Positions 59,412-64,000 of a stretch of 64,000 nt of DNA are shown one piece after another. Position 1 is the stretch's first letter. Every line of letters begins with the position of its first letter. Source of the stretch: Halogeometricum sp. S3BR5-2 (GTDB lineage: Archaea > Halobacteriota > Halobacteria > Halobacteriales > Haloferacaceae); contig NZ_JAMQOQ010000004.1 in the NCBI RefSeq assembly GCF_031624635.1, positions 62,001-126,000 of the forward strand, written 5' to 3'. Both the position numbers and the translations under genes were made by a program. The notes under the pieces were generated by a model, which searched no databases, was not told where the DNA came from, and worked only from the letters and a program-made list of their open reading frames with translations.

Positions 59412-60363
59412 CCCGCACCGAATCGCCGTCAACGAGGGGTCGCCCGAGGGGTCCAACAGCGCCTACGTGCTCCCGGACCGCGGCGTGGTGGTCGACCCCG
59501 GACCGCCCGGCGACGACGACTTCGAGCGGTTGCGGGCGGGTGTCGAGGCGAGCGGACTCGCTCTCGGGGACGTAGAGCACGTCGTTCTCACGCACTGGCA
59601 CGCCGACCACGTCGGCCTCGCGCCGCGACTCGCCGACGCCGCGGACGCGACGATTCACATGCACCGACGGGACGCGCCGTTACTCGCGGAGTACCGCGAG
59701 GCGCGCCGCCGGCGAGTGCGACGGGACGCGTCGGTGCTGGCCGGGTGGGGCGTCCCCGAGGAGCGTATCGAGGAGGTCCGAGAGCGGGACGCTCCCTCGC
59801 CGCTGCCCGACCGGACGCCTGTCGTCGCCCACGAGGACGGCGACGTCGTCGCCGGCGGCGAACTCCTGCACGCGCCGGGACACACCGAGGGACACCTCGC
59901 GTACCGGTGCGACGACGCCCTGTTCGTCGGCGACGCCGTCCTGCCGACGTACACGCCGAACGTCGGCGGGAGCGACACCCGCGCTGAGAACCCTCTGCCC
60001 GATTACCTCCGGACCCTCCGGCGGTTGCTCCGACACGACGGGGAGTGCTACCCGGGCCACGGCGACGACCTGTCGCTCCGCGAACGAGTCGGGGAGATTC
60101 GCTCGCACCACCGAGAGCGGGCCGGACGGGTCGCAGAGCGCCTCGGCGTGCACGGCGAGGCGACGCCGTGGGAACTCGCGGTCGACCTGTTCGGCGAGAT
60201 GCGAGGCGTCCACGTCAAGTTCGGCGCCGGGGAGTCGGCCGCGCACCTGAGAGCGCTGGCCGCGGCGGCGGAGTCGCCCGTCTCGCGGGTCGGGTCCGAC
60301 CCCGAGCGCTACGCGCTCACCGGTCGCTCGGCGGAGGCAGTCCTCGACTCGCTCTTCGAGTGA
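59404..60363 (+). CDS. MBL-fold metallo-hydrolase
   Basis: The 319-residue protein has the metallo-beta-lactamase motif LTHWHADHVGLAPRLADAAD (residues 62-81). Further metal ligands are His in APGHTEGHLAYR, Asp in LFVGDAVLPTYTPNVGG and His in CYPGHGDD. The C-terminal helical region (RVGEIRSHHRERAGRVAERL) is of the kind found in thioesterase/lactonase-like MBL proteins. Two metals are likely. The gene overlaps the degenerate UbiD gene by 8 bases and is last in the operon. Hydrolysis of an acyl-CoA or lactone would fit but is unproven. Confidence 0.88.
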   Translation: MSDPHRIAVNEGSPEGSNSAYVLPDRGVVVDPGPPGDDDFERLRAGVEASGLALGDVEHVVLTHWHADHVGLAPRLADAADATIHMHRRDAPLLAEYREARRRRVRRDASVLAGWGVPEERIEEVRERDAPSPLPDRTPVVAHEDGDVVAGGELLHAPGHTEGHLAYRCDDALFVGDAVLPTYTPNVGGSDTRAENPLPDYLRTLRRLLRHDGECYPGHGDDLSLRERVGEIRSHHRERAGRVAERLGVHGEATPWELAVDLFGEMRGVHVKFGAGESAAHLRALAAAAESPVSRVGSDPERYALTGRSAEAVLDSLFE

Positions 60364-60706
60364 GCGCGGGTCCGCCCTCGGACGGTCGTCGCGGTCCGGC
60401 GCGCGAGGCGCGCTCTCGTTGCCACCGAATCGTCCCGAATTCGCTCGCAGTCGCCCGTTTACAACGTTGTCAACGTCCCGGCGGTCGCAGCGTCGAGAAC
60501 AATCTCCGGCTCCGACCATTACAGTAGTAGAAGTGGTCGTTTCCCTTCGTGTTCGCCTGCAGGTTATCCCTCGCACGATGGGGGCGGACGTTCATGAATC
60601 TTCACCGTCGAGTTCGCAGATGCCGTTAGCAGATTTGTAAACGGCGGATCGAAAACGCGCTCCGTTCGGGGTCGAAGACCGGCGGAGAACGGGAACCGGG
60701 GAGCGA
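60364..60706. other. Convergent intergenic region with a palindrome
   Basis: This 343-base spacer lies between the stops of the MBL gene and the ferredoxin gene. It contains the near-palindrome at 60457-60474 and the octamer TTGTAAAC at 60635-60642. There is no credible reading frame, and no promoter is needed for the flanking genes, which makes an operator-like dyad here odd. A small RNA is possible but not visible. Confidence 0.45.
60457..60474 (+). promoter_or_regulatory. 18-base near-palindrome related to the GTTGTAAAC motif
   Basis: GTTTACAAC (60457-60465) and GTTGTCAAC (60466-60474) are complementary at 8 of 9 positions, centred on ACAACGTTGT, a perfect 10-bp dyad. The reverse complement of the left half, GTTGTAAAC, recurs at 38555-38563 upstream of the ALDH gene, followed there by GTTGAATCC in a similar spacing. 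Confidence 0.4.
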
Positions 60707-60991
60707 TTAGGGGCCGGAGTTCGATTCGAGTTTCAGGTCCGAACGCGCCCGCGCGACGCACGTGAGCACGTAGCCTTCCTCCTTCTCGCTGCCGGAGAGG
60801 AACATCCCTTCCGTCTGTTCGACGTCGCCGTCGACGACGCGGATAGCGCTACAGACGCCGCAGACGCCCATCCGGCACTGGTAGGGGAGGTCGAGGCCCG
60901 CCTCCTCGGCCGCTTCGAGTATCGGTTTGTCCGCCGGCACCTCGATAGTGCGCCCCTCGTTCACGAATTCCACTTCGTACGTTTCTGTCAT
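60707..60991 (-). CDS. Short plant-type 2Fe-2S ferredoxin
   Basis: The 94-residue protein has the plant-type 2Fe-2S ligand pattern. CRMGVCGVCSAI (about residues 39-50) supplies three Cys and VLTCVARARSDLKLESN the fourth. There is no N-terminal insertion typical of the abundant haloarchaeal ferredoxins, so it is closer to the ferredoxin domain that ends PaaE-type reductases. It overlaps the GNAT gene stop by one base (TGATG). Divergently placed next to paaADBC, it may supply electrons to the PaaA di-iron centre; this is inference by context. Confidence 0.88.
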   Translation of the reverse strand: MTETYEVEFVNEGRTIEVPADKPILEAAEEAGLDLPYQCRMGVCGVCSAIRVVDGDVEQTEGMFLSGSEKEEGYVLTCVARARSDLKLESNSGP

Positions 60992-61473
60992 CAGTCCACC
61001 TGTCGCTCGTACACGTGTTCGACCGGAGAGAACCCCATCCGCTCGTACGCTTTCCGCCCCTGGTCGTCGCCCTCGATGACGTCGACGCGGCAGAACGTGA
61101 CGTCGCGGTCGGACTCCGAGAACCACTCGACGGCCGCCTCCACTAGCGCATCGCCGACGCCCTGGTCGCGATGGGACTCGGCGACGTAGTGGCCGTTGAT
61201 GTAGCCGTGGTCGGAGAGGCGGAAGATGGGGTGGTCGCCCGTGAGTCGGGCCTCGATGACGCCGACGATGTCGTCCCCGTCGACGGCGATGAACACGGCG
61301 CCGTACTTCGAGTCGACGAGTTGGTTCTCGAAGTACTGGAGCCACCGGTCGTCGGCGTCCTCCTTGTGCTGGTATCGCTCGTCGTACTCCGAGAGGTGCT
61401 CGGTGAACCCGTGCCAGAGGTCGAGCAGGGCCTGTCCGTCCTCGGTGGTCGCCCGCCGGATTTCAACGTCCAT
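60991..61473 (-). CDS. GNAT family N-acetyltransferase
   Basis: The 160-residue protein is a single GNAT domain. Visible parts are TEDGQALLDLWHGFTEHLSE and YGAVFIAVDGDDIVGVIEAR. Motif A reads INGHYVAESHRDQGVGDALV (about residues 92-111), with the acetyl-CoA loop RDQGVGD. VIEGDDQGRKAYERMGFSPV near the end has the Tyr of motif B. The substrate is unknown; N-terminal or small-molecule amines are typical. It is co-transcribed with the ferredoxin gene downstream and divergent from paaA. Confidence 0.88.
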   Translation of the reverse strand: MDVEIRRATTEDGQALLDLWHGFTEHLSEYDERYQHKEDADDRWLQYFENQLVDSKYGAVFIAVDGDDIVGVIEARLTGDHPIFRLSDHGYINGHYVAESHRDQGVGDALVEAAVEWFSESDRDVTFCRVDVIEGDDQGRKAYERMGFSPVEHVYERQVD

Positions 61474-61554
61474 GTCAACTCATGCGGACCCCCGAGCAAA
61501 AAGGTGTATCGGAGGGGGGAGAGCGCCGTCCGCCGCTCGAATCTCACACGATGC

Positions 61555-61567
61555 AAACAATTAATAG
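61555..61567 (+). promoter_or_regulatory. Probable TATA region of the paa operon
   Basis: AACAATTAATAG within 61555-61567 lies 28-40 bases before the paaA ATG (61595) in an otherwise GC-rich 121-base divergent spacer. It is the only AT-rich stretch there and therefore the likely core promoter. Confidence 0.5.
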
Positions 61568-61594
61568 GTGTGAACGGCAACGAGAGACACGAGC

Positions 61595-62518
61595 ATGGTG
61601 ACCGACAAGAAGCTAAAGCAGCAGCTGCAAGACGGGAAGATGATAGAGTCCGAGGAGGAGATGACCGAGGACTACAAGAAGGCGCTGACGCAGACGCTCC
61701 TCGTGTCCGGCGACACCGAGTTGATGAGCGCCCCGGCCTACTACGGCCCCTCGTTGAACGCGCCGAGCGTCAACGCGCGCGCCTCTTGCATCAGCGTCAT
61801 CCAGGACGAACTCGGTCACGGCCACATCGCGTACCGCCTGCTCGAGGACTTGGGATACGACCGCGAGTACCTCATCCACGGGCGCGAACCCCACGAGTTC
61901 CGCAACACCTACGGCTTCGACCAGCACCTCGACAACTTCGCGGAACTGGTCACCGCCCACGGTCTGTGGGACCGCGCGGGCATCGCGCTCCTGTCGGACA
62001 TCCACGAGAACACCTCTTACGCCCCGTGGAAGCGGGCGCTGACGAAAGTGGGGAAAGAAGAGCAGTTCCACCTCCGCCACGGCGAGACGTGGATGCGCCG
62101 CCTCTCCAACAAGAACGACAAGACGAAGCAGAAGGTGCAGGACGCCGTCGACTGGATGTTCCCCATCGCCCTCGAGTGGTTCGGACTGCCGGACGACAAG
62201 AAGAAGCACGACGACCAACTCGCCTACCGGATCAAGGGCCTGAGCAACGACGAACTCCGCCAGAAGTGGATGGACAGCGCCGTCCCCGTCTGCAACCAGA
62301 TGGACATCGACGTTCCCGCCCACTACGACGAGGAGGCCGACGAGTACGTCGTCGAGTACGAGATGCCGGCGCACTTCGAGCCCGAAACCAAGACCTGGCA
62401 CTTCGACGAGAACACCACGTGGGACGACGTCATCGACCGCTGGCGCTCCCGCGGTCCGGCCAACGAGAAGTACGTGAACCTCCTGCAGTCGAACCAACTG
62501 GACCCCGTCTCAGCATGA
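61595..62518 (+). CDS. paaA: 1,2-phenylacetyl-CoA epoxidase, catalytic subunit PaaA
   Basis: The 307-residue protein matches PaaA, the ferritin-like di-iron subunit. SAPAYYGPSLNAPSVNARAS leads to the first metal helix with CISVIQDELGHGHIAYRLLE (Glu and His, about residues 64-83). HGREPHEFRNTYGFDQHLDN and the second metal helix KVGKEEQFHLRHGETWMRRL (Glu-x2-His, about 150-169) follow. PaaA with PaaB, PaaC and the electron chain turns phenylacetyl-CoA into the 1,2-epoxide. It starts the operon paaA-paaD(N)-paaB-paaC-zinc ribbon, with a 4-base overlap to the next gene. Length is close to E. coli PaaA. Confidence 0.95.
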   Translation: MVTDKKLKQQLQDGKMIESEEEMTEDYKKALTQTLLVSGDTELMSAPAYYGPSLNAPSVNARASCISVIQDELGHGHIAYRLLEDLGYDREYLIHGREPHEFRNTYGFDQHLDNFAELVTAHGLWDRAGIALLSDIHENTSYAPWKRALTKVGKEEQFHLRHGETWMRRLSNKNDKTKQKVQDAVDWMFPIALEWFGLPDDKKKHDDQLAYRIKGLSNDELRQKWMDSAVPVCNQMDIDVPAHYDEEADEYVVEYEMPAHFEPETKTWHFDENTTWDDVIDRWRSRGPANEKYVNLLQSNQLDPVSA

Positions 62519-62898
62519 GCATCCAACAACGGACCGACTCCGACGCGGCACCGCTCGGACCGACCGAGGACGCCACTGCCTTCGAGGAGGAGATATGGGC
62601 GAACCTCGACGAGATTCCCGACCCGCACATTCCGGTGAGCCTCGTCGAGATGGCGATGATATACGACGTGCACGTCGAACAGAACGCCGGCGGGGCGGAC
62701 GTGCGCGTCGAGATGACGTTCCCCTGCATGGGCTGTCCGGCCTACGACATGATACTCGACGACGTGCGCGCGTGCCTGCGGACGATGGCGGGCGTCGACG
62801 ACGTCGACGTCGACGTCGTGTGGAGCCCCGTCTGGGAGAAGAGCATGCTGACGCAGGACGTCCGAGAGAAGATGCGGGAGTCCGGTATCGCGCTATGA
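62515..62898 (+). CDS. paaD: PaaD N-terminal module (MIP18/DUF59 Fe-S maturation protein)
   Basis: The 127-residue protein is a DUF59/MIP18-type domain as in the first part of PaaD. NLDEIPDPHIPVSLVEMAMI (about residues 30-49, the IPDPEIPVLSI-like block) is followed by VEMTFPCMGCPAYDMILDDV with two Cys (CMGC), and VDVVWSPVWEKSMLTQDVRE, close to the PaaD WSP.W motif. Canonical PaaD continues with a C-terminal zinc ribbon; this one stops, and the ribbon is encoded separately at 63876. PaaD is thought to mature the PaaE Fe-S cluster or the PaaA iron centre. It overlaps paaA (ATGA) and paaB (ATGA). Confidence 0.9.
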   Translation: MSIQQRTDSDAAPLGPTEDATAFEEEIWANLDEIPDPHIPVSLVEMAMIYDVHVEQNAGGADVRVEMTFPCMGCPAYDMILDDVRACLRTMAGVDDVDVDVVWSPVWEKSMLTQDVREKMRESGIAL

Positions 62899-63107
62899 AG
62901 TACGAGGTGTTCGCTCGCATCAACGCCGGAGACGAACTCATCAACGTCGGCAACGTCGACGCGGAGAACGACCGACTCGCCAAGGTGTACGCCTACCGGA
63001 CGTTCGACGAGGAGGACTGGGACCGACTCGTCGTCGTCCGCCGCGAGCACATGGTGGAGGCCACCAACGTCGGCCACATGCCGGACACGCCGGGTGATGC
63101 CGCGTGA
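62895..63107 (+). CDS. paaB: Phenylacetyl-CoA epoxidase subunit PaaB
   Basis: The 70-residue protein starts MKYEVFARINAGDELINVGN and contains YAYRTFDEEDWDRLVVVRRE. It resembles PaaB, the small subunit that supports the complex, although it is shorter than the roughly 95-residue E. coli protein. The order A-D-B-C differs from the usual A-B-C-D. It overlaps paaD by 4 bases and paaC by 4 bases (GTGA), so tight translational coupling is expected. Confidence 0.9.
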   Translation: MKYEVFARINAGDELINVGNVDAENDRLAKVYAYRTFDEEDWDRLVVVRREHMVEATNVGHMPDTPGDAA

Positions 63108-63874
63108 GCGAGTGGTCCGACGAGGCGGTCGACTACGTGCAAGCCGTCGCCGACACGAAACTCGTGCTGTCGCAGCGGTACGCCGAGTGGATGTTCTCGG
63201 GGCCGGTGCTCGAAGACGACATCGCGGGCGCGAGCGCCGCGCAGGACGAACTCGGCCACGTCCGCCAACTGTTCCGACTGCTCGGTCAGCAGGGACGCGA
63301 GGACGACTGGCTCGAAGGCGACCGGACGCCGGCGGAGTTCGCGAACGCGGCGACGGTCGACGAGAAACCCGGGTCGTGGGTCGACTTCGTCGTGCGCGTC
63401 GGTCTGACCGAACGCGCCGCGTGGTACCTCATCGACGCCATCGACCACGAGGACTTCGAGGGCCTCGGCACCCGCATCGGGCAGGACGAGTTCTTCCACT
63501 TGGAGTTCCTCGACGGCCGTCTGGAGACGATGGGCGACGAGCGGACGGACGAAGTGAGCGCGGCGCTCGAATCCGCGCTCCCGGAGGTGCTCGCGTTCCT
63601 CGGCCCCGCCGCGTACGACGAGGAGGCGGACCCCCTCGTCGCGTCCGGCTTCACCGACCGACCGGCCTCGGCCCTGCGCGCGGCGTTCGTCGGCCGCCTC
63701 GAGGAGATACTCGAAGGGACGGCCGTCGACGTCGACGCCCTCGACGTGGACTGGGACGCCCCCTCCCTCGACGAGTGGGACGAGCGCCGACGGCGGACGG
63801 GCGACGGCACCGTCTCCGAAGGGGACGTGGAATCGCTCAGCGGCGTCCAGAACGCCGAGTTCAGGATGGACTGA
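63104..63874 (+). CDS. paaC: Phenylacetyl-CoA epoxidase structural subunit PaaC
   Basis: The 256-residue protein is the PaaC ferritin-like subunit. VADTKLVLSQRYAEWMFSGP, then AGASAAQDELGHVRQLFRLL (about residues 42-61), GLGTRIGQDEFFHLEFLDGR (about 120-139) and a C-terminal helical tail are seen. PaaC pairs with PaaA and normally lacks a working di-iron site. The Glu and His in DELGH and DEFFH are kept here, so the site could still bind iron. The GTG start at 63104 overlaps the paaB stop. The zinc-ribbon gene begins 2 bases after the stop. Confidence 0.93.
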   Translation: MSEWSDEAVDYVQAVADTKLVLSQRYAEWMFSGPVLEDDIAGASAAQDELGHVRQLFRLLGQQGREDDWLEGDRTPAEFANAATVDEKPGSWVDFVVRVGLTERAAWYLIDAIDHEDFEGLGTRIGQDEFFHLEFLDGRLETMGDERTDEVSAALESALPEVLAFLGPAAYDEEADPLVASGFTDRPASALRAAFVGRLEEILEGTAVDVDALDVDWDAPSLDEWDERRRRTGDGTVSEGDVESLSGVQNAEFRMD

Positions 63875-63875
63875 C

Positions 63876-64000
63876 ATGTCGGCGACGCACCCCGAGTGCC
63901 CGTTCTGCGGGTCGACGGACACCGAACGACACTCGCAGTTCGGCTCGGAAGTCTCGAAGAGCCAGTACTACTGCAACGGCTGTCACACCGTCTTCGAGCG
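63876..64000 (+). CDS. PaaD C-terminal zinc-ribbon protein (partial, runs off the right edge)
   Basis: The 41 residues visible begin MSATHPECPFCGSTDTERHS, then QFGSEVSKSQYYCNGCHTVF. Two CxxC pairs (CPFC and CNGC) form a zinc ribbon, and the SQFGS and SQYYC spacing matches the C-terminal ribbon of canonical PaaD (CPRCGS..TE..S.FGST.CKA.Y.C). The gene is 1-2 bases downstream of paaC and lacks any DUF59 part, which is encoded as a separate gene at 62515. PaaD is therefore divided into two polypeptides. The stop codon is outside the window; the canonical ribbon needs only about 10 more residues. Confidence 0.85.
   Translation, partial: MSATHPECPFCGSTDTERHSQFGSEVSKSQYYCNGCHTVFE

Noticed and set aside
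61171-62514. An upstream in-frame extension of the PaaD N-terminal gene
   Set aside because: The extension runs through paaA in a shifted, Arg-rich frame; the ATG at 62515 with ATGA overlap is the natural start.

Overview
The window is chromosomal DNA of a halophilic archaeon (class Halobacteria). GC content and GC at third codon positions are high, and the predicted proteins are rich in Asp and Glu. Many starts show only an AT-rich box about 25-35 bases upstream of the ATG/GTG, as expected of short-leader archaeal transcripts. Two families are typical of haloarchaea: the DUF7344-like winged-helix protein and the PemK/HTH toxin-antitoxin pair. Two ABC solute-binding proteins carry Tat twin-arginine plus lipobox signals. 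I cannot name the genus. No rRNA, tRNA, CRISPR array or complete insertion sequence was recognised.

Left part (1-23 kb): a carbohydrate-oriented region. It holds two Gfo/Idh/MocA oxidoreductases (one cut by the window edge), an SDR, an FAH-family hydrolase, an IclR regulator divergent from a GH3 glycosidase, a decayed alpha/beta-hydrolase gene, a ThuA-like protein, two SGNH esterases, a LarA-like DUF2088 protein, a PCC-domain protein and a monomeric-sarcosine-oxidase-type flavoenzyme. An AT-rich islet at 14.4-16.0 kb carries a PemK-type toxin with its HTH partner between 16-bp direct repeats. Then come an EamA exporter, an RNase HI-type protein, an MFS carrier, a MetE-like methyltransferase and a CNNM/CorC-type membrane protein.

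Middle (23-38 kb): a complete Liv-type ABC importer (K-H-M-G-F on the minus strand), then a tight operon of PEP-hydrolase-like barrel, cupin, Tm-1/UPF0261 and a DUF1097-like membrane protein. A PAS-GAF protein is divergent from a second IclR regulator, whose gene is flanked by two similar imperfect palindromes. An NSS-type transporter with a small one-TM partner, a malectin-domain remnant and a soluble chemotaxis transducer follow.

Right part (38-64 kb): acyl-CoA and aromatic-acid catabolism. It contains an aldehyde dehydrogenase, two crotonases, a 3-hydroxyacyl-CoA dehydrogenase, a thiolase with an HMGCS-like/DUF35 fusion, a zinc alcohol dehydrogenase, a second Liv importer split over two convergent units, a two-subunit CoA-transferase, a benzoate-CoA-ligase-like enzyme, a MaoC hydratase, a UbiD decarboxylase followed by a second UbiD-fold protein lacking the catalytic motif, an MBL hydrolase, a short 2Fe-2S ferredoxin, and the phenylacetyl-CoA epoxidase genes paaA-paaD-paaB-paaC. 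PaaD is divided into an N-terminal DUF59 protein and a separate C-terminal zinc-ribbon protein that runs off the right edge. Uptake, CoA activation, epoxidation, beta-oxidation-like steps and thiolysis could work together as a phenylacetate-like catabolic set. The most unusual items are the UbiD/degenerate-UbiD operon, the HMGCS-like/DUF35 fusion without the nucleophilic cysteine, the divided PaaD, and several palindromes at operator positions.
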